Below the pieces are notes generated by a model. It did no database searches, had not been told where the DNA came from, and worked only from the letters and a program-made list of their open reading frames with translations. From the NCBI RefSeq assembly GCF_040706555.1, contig NZ_JAPDRH010000001.1, positions 186,001 through 250,000 on the forward strand: a DNA stretch of 64,000 nt, read 5' to 3'. The position numbers and the translations under genes are program-made. The DNA comes from Lentisalinibacter salinarum. Its GTDB lineage: Bacteria; Pseudomonadota; Gammaproteobacteria; Steroidobacterales; Woeseiaceae. Position 1 is the first letter of the stretch. The number at the start of each line of letters is the position of its first letter. Shown piece by piece: positions 27,156 to 36,586 of this stretch.

Positions 27156-29885
27156 ATGAGACGGAATACGAAGATTCGCGCGGCCGTCGTATCGGCCCTT
27201 GCGGCTGGCGCCGGCTCGACGGCAGTCACGGCAGTCCAGGCGCAGGAAGCTCCCGCGGCCCCGAAGAAAAGGGCCATCGAGGAGATCGTCGTTACGGCGA
27301 CGAAGCGGCAGGAGTCCATGCAGGACGTCCCCGTCGCGGTCTCGGCTCTACAGGGTGACAACCTCGAGGAGCTGCGCATCAGCAGCTTCCAGGATTACGC
27401 GCTGTACCTGCCCAATGTGACCAGCCAGGGCACCGGTCCGGGCCAGCAGGAGATCTACATCCGCGGCGCCGCGACTTCGCAGACCATCCTCACGCTGTCG
27501 TCGGTCCAGGGTCTGCAGCCCTCCGTCGCACTCTATCTCGACGAGCAGCCCGTGGCCCTGCAGGGCCGCAACCTCGACGTCTACGCCACCGACCTCGCCC
27601 GCGTGGAGGTCCTGCCGGGGCCGCAGGGCACCCTGTTCGGCGCGAGTTCCCAGGCGGGCACGGTGCGGCTGATCACGAACAAGCCGGATCATTCGTCATT
27701 CCAGGCCGGGTTCGATACCAGCATCTCGAACACGACCGGCGGCGAGATGAGCAACTCCGTCGAGGCGTATTTCAATCTGCCCATCTCGGATACGCTGGCG
27801 TTTCGGCTGGCTGCCTACAACGACAACCAGGGCGGCTGGATCGACCACATCCTCAACGATCCGGACAACGGCGGCTGGAACGGCAGCACCGTCGTCATCG
27901 ACCGCATCTCGGGCGGCCCGCTGCCGGATCCCGAGAATCAGGAGATCCCGATCCCGCGTAACGATCAGCTCGTCGAGGGTGACTTCAACGACGCCACCTA
28001 CACCGGCGGCCGCTTCGGCCTGTCCTGGCTGATCAACGACCGCTGGGACCTGCTGGTGCAGCACACCCAGCAGACGCTCGACACCGAGGGCGTCTGGGCC
28101 TACGACCCCAACCTCGACGGCGAGAGCTCGGTCAACCGCTTCGCGCCGGACGCGAACGAGGACGACTTCGGGCTCACCACCTGGACCCTGAACGGACGGC
28201 TGGCCATGCTGGATGTCGTCTACACCGGCGGCTATCTGGACCGGCAGGTGAATTCCACCGTCGACTACACGTTCTACACGAACGGCGGCCTGTTCTCGGC
28301 CTACTACGTATGCTCGGACTTCTCGGACACGACCGGCACCTACTACGACGAGTGCTTCAATCCGCAGAAGTTCTACAAGGAAGACACCGAGAACACGCGG
28401 ATGACCCACGAGTTCCGCGTCAACACGCCGGACGCCAATCGCTGGCGCCTGACCGCGGGCGTGTTCTACGACGACCAGGAACTGGCCAGCACCGGCTGGT
28501 TCAAGATCGCCTCCACGGACAGCCCCTATTTCGAGAACGTGGGCGCCGCCCGCAGCATCCCGCAGGTGGAGGGCACCCGCTACGGCGGCCAAGACATACC
28601 CGGCGAGGTCAGCTTCGTCAACGACGTGACGCGCACGACGGATCAGATCGCCGTGTTCGGTCAGGCCGAGTTCGACATCACCGACCGGCTGACGGCCGCC
28701 TTCGGCGCACGCTGGTATGAGATCAACGACGAGTACAAGGGCGCCACGACCACGGTCAATGTGACCGAGCGGCTGCGGGCGCTCGGCATCGGCACCGAAC
28801 AGGCGCTGGCCGACGCCGGCTTCACCGACGGCGACGGCGACGGCACCATCGACGTGTTCGCGGCCATCCAGAGTGGTCAGCTCGACGTGAGTGACCTCGA
28901 CAGCGACGGCGTACTGACCCAGGACGACGTGATCCTGCGCTTCTCGCTGGATTGGCGCGTGACCGACCGTATCCTGCTGTTCGGTAACTACGCCGAGGGC
29001 TTCCGCCCGCCGGTGACGAACCGGGTCGGCGGCGGTGCCGCAAGGTCGGGTAACCCCACGTTCGAGGGTTTCCGCATCCCGGTCTACTCCCAGACGGACG
29101 ATCTGCAGAACTACGAGCTCGGCTTCAAGGGTGACTTCTTCGACGATACGCTGCGCCTGAATGCGACCGCGTTCTACTCGGAGATCACGGACCTGCAGAC
29201 CTCGCGTTTCGATCCCACGAACATCAGCTTTCTGTGGTTCGCGGACAACGTGGGTGACGCCGAGATCACGGGTATCGACGGCGACTTCATCTGGCAGCCG
29301 ACGGCGAATCTCACCATCGCCGGCGCCTTCAGCGTGCTCGACACCGAGATCACCCGTCTGAACGAAGAGCTGCAGGGCATCGCTGCCCCGGTGGGCAGCG
29401 AGCTGCCGTTCTCGCCCGAGTTCTCCGGCAACGTCCGGGCCCGCTACGGCTTCGACATGCCGGCCATCGGCGAGGTCGAGAACCTGCGCGGCTACGTGAC
29501 CGGCGGCGTCGCCTACACCGGCGAAAGCAAGGTCGGCCTGAAGATGGACGCCTACGTGGTCGAAGACACCATGCAGCGTGTGTATCAGGTCTCGGGCTCC
29601 GGCCTGGAGATCGAGCGGGAGGCGGATGCCTTCGTCGGCGCCGCACCCGGCACCGAGCTGCTCGACCAGACCGGCATCCCCGGCGGCCGCTACGTTCAGG
29701 AGTCCTACACCATCGCCAACCTGGCGTTCGGCGTGGAGAAGGACACCTGGACGGCCGAGTTCTTCATCGACAACGTGTTCGACGAGAATGCGCAGGTGTA
29801 CATCGACACCCAGCAGTTCACGCCGCACGTGGTGACGAACCGGCCGCGGACCTACGGCATCCGCCTGTCCTACGACTTCCTCTGA
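27156..29885 (+). CDS. TonB-dependent outer-membrane receptor with EF-hand-like insert
   Basis: A 909-residue receptor for energised uptake across the outer membrane. The signal peptide (AAVVSALAAGAGSTAVTAVQAQ) is followed by the TonB box IEEIVVTATKRQESMQD, a plug domain (VPVAVSALQGDNLEEL to GTVRLITNKP) and a 22-strand barrel ending YGIRLSYDFL with the terminal aromatic. An extracellular segment contains DGDGDGTID (558-566) and DLDSDGVLTQDD (580-591), which match EF-hand or dockerin calcium loops. ATG 27156 sits after GAAGAGGTT. A terminator follows, then the TPR-sulfotransferase gene. The ligand is unknown. Confidence 0.9.
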   Translation: MRRNTKIRAAVVSALAAGAGSTAVTAVQAQEAPAAPKKRAIEEIVVTATKRQESMQDVPVAVSALQGDNLEELRISSFQDYALYLPNVTSQGTGPGQQEIYIRGAATSQTILTLSSVQGLQPSVALYLDEQPVALQGRNLDVYATDLARVEVLPGPQGTLFGASSQAGTVRLITNKPDHSSFQAGFDTSISNTTGGEMSNSVEAYFNLPISDTLAFRLAAYNDNQGGWIDHILNDPDNGGWNGSTVVIDRISGGPLPDPENQEIPIPRNDQLVEGDFNDATYTGGRFGLSWLINDRWDLLVQHTQQTLDTEGVWAYDPNLDGESSVNRFAPDANEDDFGLTTWTLNGRLAMLDVVYTGGYLDRQVNSTVDYTFYTNGGLFSAYYVCSDFSDTTGTYYDECFNPQKFYKEDTENTRMTHEFRVNTPDANRWRLTAGVFYDDQELASTGWFKIASTDSPYFENVGAARSIPQVEGTRYGGQDIPGEVSFVNDVTRTTDQIAVFGQAEFDITDRLTAAFGARWYEINDEYKGATTTVNVTERLRALGIGTEQALADAGFTDGDGDGTIDVFAAIQSGQLDVSDLDSDGVLTQDDVILRFSLDWRVTDRILLFGNYAEGFRPPVTNRVGGGAARSGNPTFEGFRIPVYSQTDDLQNYELGFKGDFFDDTLRLNATAFYSEITDLQTSRFDPTNISFLWFADNVGDAEITGIDGDFIWQPTANLTIAGAFSVLDTEITRLNEELQGIAAPVGSELPFSPEFSGNVRARYGFDMPAIGEVENLRGYVTGGVAYTGESKVGLKMDAYVVEDTMQRVYQVSGSGLEIEREADAFVGAAPGTELLDQTGIPGGRYVQESYTIANLAFGVEKDTWTAEFFIDNVFDENAQVYIDTQQFTPHVVTNRPRTYGIRLSYDFL

Positions 29886-29905
29886 AGCATCAGGCGAGTC
29901 CGAAG

Positions 29906-29940
29906 GAGGGCAGGCCCGCATTGCGGGCTTGCCCTCTTTT
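29906..29940 (+). terminator. Intrinsic terminator after the TonB receptor gene
   Basis: GAGGGCAGGCCCGC (29906-29919) pairs with GCGGGCTTGCCCTC (29923-29936), with one mismatch and a 3-base loop, and is followed by TTTTCGTT. It begins 21 bases after the stop codon. Confidence 0.85.
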
Positions 29941-29984
29941 CGTTCAGGGTTTAGAAGAGAGATCGGCGGGGCGGCGGGCCCGGC

Positions 29985-32063
29985 GTGACGGGCGCAGGTC
30001 GGTATCGGATCGTGAGTGAAGCAGCGGCAAAAGGCGAACGAACGGCACACGAGCGTGCGCTCGCCGGCGCCCGGCAGCTCATCCAGGCGGCGCGCTTCGA
30101 GGAGGCCGAGGCCGCCATGCTCGACGTGCTCGGCGAATCGCCGGCGCCCTTGCTGGAAGCCGAGGCTCGCTACACTCTGGCCGTCGCCCGGCGCTACGCG
30201 AAGAACTACGAAGCCGCGCTGCAGGCGGCGGACGAACTGCTGGCCCTGCGCCCGGAGTACGGCCGGGCCTGGCAGGAGAAGGGCTACACCTGGCTCGCCA
30301 TGAACCGCCCGGCGGAGGCGGCGGCCGCATTCGCGCAGGCCACCGAGCTGAATCCGGGTCTGACCGGGAGCTGGAAGGCCCTGGTCAACCTGTACCGCAA
30401 CGCGGGCCGGGAGCAGAGAGCCCGGCATGCGCAGAACCAGATCGAATACCTGGCGTCGCTGCCGCGGGAGCTGCTCGCGGTGATCGACCTCATCCACGAG
30501 GGCAAGCTGTACAAGGCGGAGCAGCTCTGCCGCCGGTTCCTGCAGGAGCACAAGCAGCACGTCGAGGCCATGCGCCTGCTGGCCGACATCGGCGTACGCC
30601 TGAAGGTGCTCGACGACGCCGAGTTCCTGCTGGAGACCGCGGTGGAACTCGAGCCGGAGAATACGCGTGTCCGCGTCGACTATCTCAGGGTGTTGAACCG
30701 CAAGGGCAAGTTCCGCCAGGCCCGGGAGCAGGCGCTAACGCTGCTGGAGCGGGAGCCGGACAACCCGGTCTTCAAGCTCGCCTCGGCCAGCGCACTGACC
30801 GGGCTGGGCCGCTTCGAGGAGGGCCTCGAGCTATACCGGGAGTGCATCGGCAAGACCACGAACAAGGCGGGCATCCACGTGATGATGGGTCATGCCTTCA
30901 AGGCCATCGGCCGGCTGGACGATGCCATCGGCGCGTATCGGGAAGCGACACGGCTGCGCCCGGACTACGGCGATGCCTACTGGAGCCTCGCCAACACGAA
31001 GACCTACCGGTTCGCCGAAGAGGAGATCGAGGAGATGCGTCGCCGCGAGGCGGAGCCGGGCATTGCGGCCGACGACCGCATCCACCTCTGTTTCGCCCTC
31101 GGCAAGGCCCTGGAGGACCGGGCGGAGTACGAGGAGTCCTTCGGCTACTACCGGCGTGGCAATGCGCTCAAGAAGGAACGCTCCGGCTACGACGCGGACA
31201 AGACCGAGGCCATGATCCAGGCCCAGATCGACGTGTGCACGCGGTCTCTCTTCGAGCAACGAGCGGACGTGGGCTGCGGCAAGCCCGACCCGATATTCAT
31301 CGTCGGGCTGCCCCGGGCCGGCTCCACGCTGCTGGAGCAGATCCTCGCGTCCCATTCCATGGTGGACGGGACGATGGAACTCCACGACATCCTGGCGCTG
31401 GCGCAGCGGCTGCGCGGCCGCACCGCCGTCGACGAGGGTCGCTACCCGCGCATACTCACCGAACTCGACGACGACTATTTCCGCCGCTTCGGGGAGAAGT
31501 TCATCGAGGACACCCGGGTCTACCGGGGCGACGCGCCGTTCTTCACGGACAAGATGCCGAACAACTTCATGCATATCGGCCTCATCCGCCTGATCCTGCC
31601 GAATGCGAAGGTGATCGACGCCAGGCGCCACCCGATGGCCTGCTGCTTCAGCGGCTTCAAGCAGCTGTTCGGCGAAGGCCAGGACTTCACCTATGGGCTG
31701 GAGGAGATCGGCCGCTACTACCGCGACTATGTGCGGCTGATGGACCACTGGGATGCCGTGCTGCCCGGCCTCGTGCTGCGCGTGCACCACGAGGACGTGG
31801 TGGAAGACCTGGAGACCCAGGTGCGGCGCATCCTGGATTTCTGTGGGCTGCCCTTCGAGGAGGCCTGCCTGGAGTTCCACAAGACCGAGCGCAGCGTGCG
31901 CACGCCGAGTTCGGAGCAGGTCCGCCAGCCCATCTACCGCAGCGGCCTCGAGCAGTGGCGCCACTACGACCCCTGGCTCGATCCGCTGAAGGCAGCGCTG
32001 GGGCCCGACGTGCGGCGCAGCTACGGGATCGACCAGGACATTGACCAGGATCGGCCCGGTTGA
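29985..32063 (+). CDS. TPR-repeat sulfotransferase
   Basis: A 692-residue protein. Residues about 20-400 are tandem TPR repeats (for example AWQEKGYTWLAMNRPAEAAAA and AIGRLDDAIGAYREATRLRP). A C-terminal sulfotransferase domain follows, with the PAPS-binding loop FIVGLPRAGSTLLEQ (near 439-453) and a 3'-phosphate motif region DARRHPMACCFSGF. It would transfer sulfate from PAPS to an unknown acceptor, with the TPRs recruiting protein. The start is uncertain: GTG 29985 or GTG 30012, neither with a clear ribosome site. The stop overlaps the TTG start of the next sulfotransferase gene. Confidence 0.85.
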   Translation: MTGAGRYRIVSEAAAKGERTAHERALAGARQLIQAARFEEAEAAMLDVLGESPAPLLEAEARYTLAVARRYAKNYEAALQAADELLALRPEYGRAWQEKGYTWLAMNRPAEAAAAFAQATELNPGLTGSWKALVNLYRNAGREQRARHAQNQIEYLASLPRELLAVIDLIHEGKLYKAEQLCRRFLQEHKQHVEAMRLLADIGVRLKVLDDAEFLLETAVELEPENTRVRVDYLRVLNRKGKFRQAREQALTLLEREPDNPVFKLASASALTGLGRFEEGLELYRECIGKTTNKAGIHVMMGHAFKAIGRLDDAIGAYREATRLRPDYGDAYWSLANTKTYRFAEEEIEEMRRREAEPGIAADDRIHLCFALGKALEDRAEYEESFGYYRRGNALKKERSGYDADKTEAMIQAQIDVCTRSLFEQRADVGCGKPDPIFIVGLPRAGSTLLEQILASHSMVDGTMELHDILALAQRLRGRTAVDEGRYPRILTELDDDYFRRFGEKFIEDTRVYRGDAPFFTDKMPNNFMHIGLIRLILPNAKVIDARRHPMACCFSGFKQLFGEGQDFTYGLEEIGRYYRDYVRLMDHWDAVLPGLVLRVHHEDVVEDLETQVRRILDFCGLPFEEACLEFHKTERSVRTPSSEQVRQPIYRSGLEQWRHYDPWLDPLKAALGPDVRRSYGIDQDIDQDRPG

Positions 32064-32695
32064 TCATCTCTCACCGGCACCGCTTCATCTTCATCGCCGT
32101 GCCGAGAGTCGCCACGCGGGCGCTGCGCCAGGCCCTCACCATGCATCTCGATGCCATGGACTGGCAGCAGCAGAACCTGTTCGCCGAGTATCGGTTGCCG
32201 GTACCCGACCTCGCGGCGGAGGAGCACGGACACCTGTCGGTGCGCGACATCCGGCCCCGGCTTCCTGACGAGCTGTGGAACGCGTATCTCAAGTGCGCGT
32301 TCGTCCGTGACCCGTTCGAGCGCTTCGTCGACACTTTCCTGTCGCTGGAAGAGGGGGAAGTGCCGTCCCCGGCCGAGGCGACGCCACGCATGAAGCGCGA
32401 ACTCGCGACGGAGCGTTTCCGGCGTCGGCGCCTCACGCTGCCCCAGTCCGATTTCCTGATGGACACCGAGGGCGCCCTGGCCACGGACTTCATCGGGCGG
32501 TTCGAGACGTTGCAGTCGTCCTGGGAAGCCCTCTGCGGCCGTCTCGGTCTCGAGCCGGCGCCGCTGGAGCGCCGCCGCGTGCCGGAGCGCCGCGAATGGC
32601 TGCGCTATTACGACGACGAACTCGCGGGGATGGTGGCGGACTACTATCGGGACGACCTGGCGAACTTCGGCTATGTTGCCCCTGTCGACTCCTAG
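32060..32695 (+). CDS. Sulfotransferase family 2-like protein
   Basis: A 211-residue small sulfotransferase. It begins with FIFIAVPRVATRALRQAL, equivalent to the 5'-PAPS loop, followed by CAFVRDPFERFVDTFLS, the 3'-PAPS segment (R-P-x-R-F type) of carbohydrate sulfotransferases. It ends with YYDDELAGMVADYYRDDLANFGY, typical of this group. The only suitable start is TTG 32060, which overlaps the upstream TPR-sulfotransferase stop as TTGA, so coupling is expected. The pair may act on the same cell-surface or secreted acceptor. The 3' end overlaps the ribonucleotide reductase gene by 4 bases, tail to tail. Confidence 0.78.
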   Translation: MIISHRHRFIFIAVPRVATRALRQALTMHLDAMDWQQQNLFAEYRLPVPDLAAEEHGHLSVRDIRPRLPDELWNAYLKCAFVRDPFERFVDTFLSLEEGEVPSPAEATPRMKRELATERFRRRRLTLPQSDFLMDTEGALATDFIGRFETLQSSWEALCGRLGLEPAPLERRRVPERREWLRYYDDELAGMVADYYRDDLANFGYVAPVDS

Positions 32696-34509
32696 TCCGC
32701 CTCCCGCTCGATATCGCAGCAGAGCACCCGGTCGGGCGGCCTGCCCGCTTCCGTGCTGAGCACGGCGCCGCGCACCGGGTTTGGCCGGAACACCGTGCAA
32801 CCCTTCAGGCCCAGCTGCCAGGCGCGGGTGTAGACCTCCTCGAAGTCCGCGCGGGAGCAATCCTCCGGCACGTTGATGGTCTTGGAGATGGCGTTGTCCA
32901 CCACCTCCTGCAGGGCTGCCTGCATGGCCAGGTGTTCCCGCGGCGCGATGTCCCTGGAGCAGCGGAACGATTCCGGCACGGACTGCGGCCGGCCGTGATG
33001 CTCGCGCCAGTGGGCGTAGGCATAGTCGGTCACGTCGAAATTGCGGTAGTCGCCCGACTCGTCGAGCACCTGCCGGTGCCCCTCGAGCGCGAAGATGGGC
33101 TCGATGCCGCTGGAGACGTTGCCGGCCAGCAGGCTGATGGTGCCCGTGGGCGCGATGGCCAAGAGATGACTGTTGCGGATGCCGTGCCCGGCGATCGCGT
33201 CGCGGATGTCCGCGGGCAGGCGCTGGATGTAGGGACCGTCCAGGTACGGTTCGCGCTCGTAGCAGGGGAAGACGCCCTTCTCCCGCGCCAGCTCCACCGA
33301 GGCCCGGTAGGCAGCATCGCGGATGACCGTGAGCCACTCGCGGGCCCGGTCGCGGCCGGCGTCGCTGTCGTAGGCGATGCCCAGCATCGCGAGCGCATCG
33401 CCGAGGCCCGTGACGCCCAGCCCCACACGGCGGGTCGTGCGGGCCTGCTCCTGCTGGGCGGCCAGCGGGAAACGGGACGCGTCGATCACGTTATCCAGGA
33501 AGCGCACGGCTACCGGCACGACGTCGCGCAGCGCGTCCACGTCCAGGGCGGCATCGCGGCCGAATGCGTCCCGTACGAAGCGCGTCAGGTTCAGCGATCC
33601 CAGGTTGCAGGCGCCGTAGGGCGACAGCGGTATCTCGCCGCACGGATTGGTGGCGGTGATCCGTTCCCGGTAGTGGAGGTTGTTCTCCCGGTTGACCGCG
33701 TCGGTGAACAGCACGCCCGGCTCGGCCGACTCCCACGCGGCGTTCATGATGTGGCGCCACAGTTCCCGGGCGGCGATCCGACCCTGCACGCGGCAGGGCA
33801 CCGGATCGGTCCCGCCCGTCCAGACCCGCTGCACGGATTCCTCGCCGCCCTCTCCGGGGAAGCACAGCGGCCAGGCGTCGTCGTGCGCCACTGCCAGCAT
33901 GAACTCGTCCGGCACCTGCACCGAGACGTTGAAGTTGGTGAGCACCCCCGCCTCGCGCTTGGCATCCACGAAGGCGAGGATGTCGGGGTGGTCGCAGCGC
34001 AGCGTCCCCATCATCGCGCCGCGGCGCGCGCCGGTGGACAGCACGGTGGCGCACATGGCGTCCCAGACCCGCATGAAGGACACCGGGCCGGACGCGATAC
34101 CGCCGACGTGGTCGGTGCGGTGACCGGCCGGCCGCAGCGTGGAGAAGTCGTAGCCCACGCCGCCGCCCCATTGCATGGTGATGGCGCCCTCCTTCACGTG
34201 CTCGAAGATGCTGTCCAGCGAATCCTCGATGACGCCCATCACGAAGCAGTTGAACAACGTGCGGTGCCAGGCGGTGCCGGCGCCGGCCAGGATGCGTCCG
34301 GCCGGCAGGAAGCGGAAGTCGTCCAACAGCGCCTCGAACTCGCGGGCGCGGGCATCGCGATCGGCGTTCTCCGGCGCCGCCACGGCCGTCGCCACCCGCC
34401 GCCACGTGTCGCCGATGGTCTTCTCGGCATGACCGCCGGGCGGATGGTAGCGGTACTTCGAGCGCCAGATGTGCTCGGCGAGGCGTGTCTGGAAGTAATG
34501 GCGGGTCAT
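32692..34509 (-). CDS. Adenosylcobalamin-dependent (class II) ribonucleotide reductase
   Basis: A 605-residue NrdJ-type enzyme that makes deoxyribonucleotides using adenosylcobalamin and needs no oxygen. Catalytic sites: TLFNCFVMG (first active Cys), NPCGEIPLSPYGACNLGSLNL (radical Cys, then the Glu and partner residues) and PTGTISLLAGNVSSGIEP (phosphate loop). MQWGGGVGYDFS and TGARRGAMMGTLRCDHPD are typical. The C-terminus ends RVLCCDIEREAD with adjacent Cys597-Cys598, where re-reduction cysteines are usually separated by a few residues. It is the last gene of a minus-strand run with a 16-base gap from the hydrolase upstream. Confidence 0.92.
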   Translation of the reverse strand: MTRHYFQTRLAEHIWRSKYRYHPPGGHAEKTIGDTWRRVATAVAAPENADRDARAREFEALLDDFRFLPAGRILAGAGTAWHRTLFNCFVMGVIEDSLDSIFEHVKEGAITMQWGGGVGYDFSTLRPAGHRTDHVGGIASGPVSFMRVWDAMCATVLSTGARRGAMMGTLRCDHPDILAFVDAKREAGVLTNFNVSVQVPDEFMLAVAHDDAWPLCFPGEGGEESVQRVWTGGTDPVPCRVQGRIAARELWRHIMNAAWESAEPGVLFTDAVNRENNLHYRERITATNPCGEIPLSPYGACNLGSLNLTRFVRDAFGRDAALDVDALRDVVPVAVRFLDNVIDASRFPLAAQQEQARTTRRVGLGVTGLGDALAMLGIAYDSDAGRDRAREWLTVIRDAAYRASVELAREKGVFPCYEREPYLDGPYIQRLPADIRDAIAGHGIRNSHLLAIAPTGTISLLAGNVSSGIEPIFALEGHRQVLDESGDYRNFDVTDYAYAHWREHHGRPQSVPESFRCSRDIAPREHLAMQAALQEVVDNAISKTINVPEDCSRADFEEVYTRAWQLGLKGCTVFRPNPVRGAVLSTEAGRPPDRVLCCDIEREAD

Positions 34510-34525
34510 CGCCGCGGCCTCCGTC

Positions 34526-35194
34526 TCAGTCCTGCGTCTGCGCGAGGCGCTCGACGAACCAGTCCCGCGCGAGGCGTTGTACCTCCTCCAGGGCGCCGGG
34601 CTCCTCGAACAGGTGGGTCGCGCCCTCGACGATCGCGATCTCGGCCGGGCAGCGCATCCGCTCCCGGGCGCGGCGGTTCAGTTCGAGGACCTGCGGGTCG
34701 GCGCCGCCGACGATGAGCAGCGTGGGCGCCTGTACCCGCGGCAGCTCGTCCCCGGCGAGGTCGGCGCGTCCGCCCCGGGAGACCACGGCAGCCACCCGGT
34801 CGGGCTTGCGCGCCGCGGCGATCAGTGCGGCCGCAGCGCCGGTGCTGGAGCCGAACAGGCCCGCCGGCAGGGCGGCGGCCGCGGACTGCTCTGCCAGCCA
34901 GTCCAGCGCGCCGCCGAGGCGACGCGCCAGCAATTCGATATCGAAGCGGAATTCCCGGGTGACCTCGTCGACCCGTCCTTCCCCCGCGGTCAGCAGATCG
35001 AACAGCAGGGTGCCGAGTCCGGCCGAGCGCAGGTACTCTGCGACGGCGTTATTGCGCCGGCTGTAGCGGCTGCTGCCGCTGCCGTGGGCGAACACCACCA
35101 CCCCGGCGGCGTCCTCCGGTATCTCCAGCCAGCCGGCGAGCGTGGCGTCACCCGCCCGGATCGCCGATTCGGCTCTCGCTCTCCGGTTCTCCAT
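34526..35194 (-). CDS. Alpha/beta-hydrolase (dienelactone-hydrolase-like)
   Basis: A 222-residue small hydrolase. VVFAHGSGSSRYSRRNN gives the oxyanion region, GLFGSSTGAAAAL the nucleophile elbow (GxSxG with Ser), PTLLIVGGADPQVL the acid strand and IVEGATHLFEEPGALEEV the His. This is a common family often annotated as dienelactone hydrolase or found beside phosphoribosyltransferases; here there is no such partner. ATG 35194 was chosen for its GGAGGTGG ribosome site; the frame is open to 35230. It probably shares a transcript with the ribonucleotide reductase gene. Confidence 0.82.
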   Translation of the reverse strand: MENRRARAESAIRAGDATLAGWLEIPEDAAGVVVFAHGSGSSRYSRRNNAVAEYLRSAGLGTLLFDLLTAGEGRVDEVTREFRFDIELLARRLGGALDWLAEQSAAAALPAGLFGSSTGAAAALIAAARKPDRVAAVVSRGGRADLAGDELPRVQAPTLLIVGGADPQVLELNRRARERMRCPAEIAIVEGATHLFEEPGALEEVQRLARDWFVERLAQTQD

Positions 35195-35309
35195 ACCGAT
35201 CGCCACCTCCGCTGTGCGCCGCGGCGGCACCGGCGGCGCGGTCTCTCGCCGGCGCCATGCCGTTCCATGCTAGGCCGGCCCTCGGCGGGCCTTGAATCAG
35301 AAGATATAC

Positions 35310-36455
35310 CTAAGGCGCTGCGACGCCCGACCAGTCCGGGACGAGGCAGCCGGCCTGCACGCGGATCCGCGCGGCCTCGCCAGGGGCGGCCTTCTCCAGC
35401 CGGCGCGCGAGCCATTCCGCGTCTTCCGGTCGGGCCGTCACGAGGCGCAGCCGCCGGATCGCCAGTGGCACCATGGTCAACGCCGTCGCGCGGCCGCTGC
35501 CGGGGTCGACGGTGACGAAGTACATCAGCGACAGCCAGGGGCGGAACGCCTCGTGGCCGCCGATGCCCTCGTAGTCGTTGAGGAAGTCGCCACAGCCGTA
35601 GAGGATCAGTTTGCCCCGGTGACGCTCCATACCCTTCGGGTGATGGGACGAATGGCCGTGGATGACGTCTGCGGCCCCGCTGTCGACCAGCCGGCGGGCG
35701 AAATGCCGTTCGTCCCGGCTGATCTCGTAGCCCCAGTTCCCGCCCCAGTGGATCGACGCCACCGTGACGTCGCCCGCGCGCCGGCCGGCAAGCATCGCGT
35801 CGGCTACGGCGTCGGCGGTCTGCGGCGCGAGATCCGGCAGCCGGTTGACGCCCGCCCGGGCCCGGCCGGCCGCCCAGTCCTCCGGCACGCCGCCCGAGCC
35901 GAGGGCAAACCCGTGCACGACCACCCGGGAGCCGTCCGCCAGCGGGAACACAGCCGGTTTGGCGGCCGCGGCCGCGTCCCTGCCGGCGCCCGTCACGGCG
36001 ATGCCGGCCCCCTCCAGGGTGGTCAGGGTTTCCTCCAGCCCCCGGTAGCCGAGGTCCATGACGTGATTGTTCGCCAGCGTGCAGCCGTCGATGCCCGCCG
36101 CCCGCAGGCAGGCGACGTTGTCCGGATGCATGCGGTAATGGATGCCCTTGGACGGCCAGAAGTCGTTGCTGGTGGTGATGCCGGTCTCGAGATTGACGAA
36201 GCTGAGGTCGTGCGGCGTTCCGGCCCACACCGGGAGCGCCTCCCCCCAGACGTAGGCGGGATCCACCGGCTGGGGCACCGGGCCGCTCTCCCGCTCGGCC
36301 AGGCGGACGTAGTCCATGGCATTCCTGACCCAGGGTTCGTGCAGCTCCGGCGGCACGGAGCGGGCCTGGATCTGGTCGATCCCGCGGCCGGTCATCACGT
36401 CACCGCACAGGAACAGCGTCGGGCTGGACCGGGATTCGCCGGCATCCGCCGCCAT
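35310..36455 (-). CDS. CapA-like (PGA synthesis-type) metallophosphatase-fold protein
   Basis: A 381-residue protein of the CapA family, named for poly-gamma-glutamate synthesis but widespread with unknown roles. The calcineurin-like metal sites are visible: LFLCGDVMTGRG, FVNLETGI, TLANNHVMDLG, SIHWGGNWGYE and GHSSHHPKG, plus YGCGDFLNDYEG. There is no signal peptide or membrane span. No other capsule genes are nearby, so a role in polyglutamate export is not supported by context. Confidence 0.82.
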   Translation of the reverse strand: MAADAGESRSSPTLFLCGDVMTGRGIDQIQARSVPPELHEPWVRNAMDYVRLAERESGPVPQPVDPAYVWGEALPVWAGTPHDLSFVNLETGITTSNDFWPSKGIHYRMHPDNVACLRAAGIDGCTLANNHVMDLGYRGLEETLTTLEGAGIAVTGAGRDAAAAAKPAVFPLADGSRVVVHGFALGSGGVPEDWAAGRARAGVNRLPDLAPQTADAVADAMLAGRRAGDVTVASIHWGGNWGYEISRDERHFARRLVDSGAADVIHGHSSHHPKGMERHRGKLILYGCGDFLNDYEGIGGHEAFRPWLSLMYFVTVDPGSGRATALTMVPLAIRRLRLVTARPEDAEWLARRLEKAAPGEAARIRVQAGCLVPDWSGVAAP

Positions 36456-36586
36456 GGTTGCGTCCCTCGCGCTACGAGCCCGCCTCCAATATGGATCGTC
36501 GCGGGCAGGCGCTGCATCCGGGGAAGTGACTACCGGTCCGACTTGCGGCTGGCATTAGTCGTCCGCCGGCGCAAGAATAGCGGGTC

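Noticed and set aside
27696..30560. Minus-strand frame of 954 codons opposite the TonB receptor and TPR genes
   Set aside because: No signature, crosses a terminator and two real genes; same GC effect. Similar long antisense frames at 852-2897, 38291-40069 and 62137-63861 were dropped for the same reason.
35310..36455. Capsule (poly-gamma-glutamate) biosynthesis locus
   Set aside because: Only a CapA-like protein is present; no CapB, CapC or CapE-like genes are nearby.
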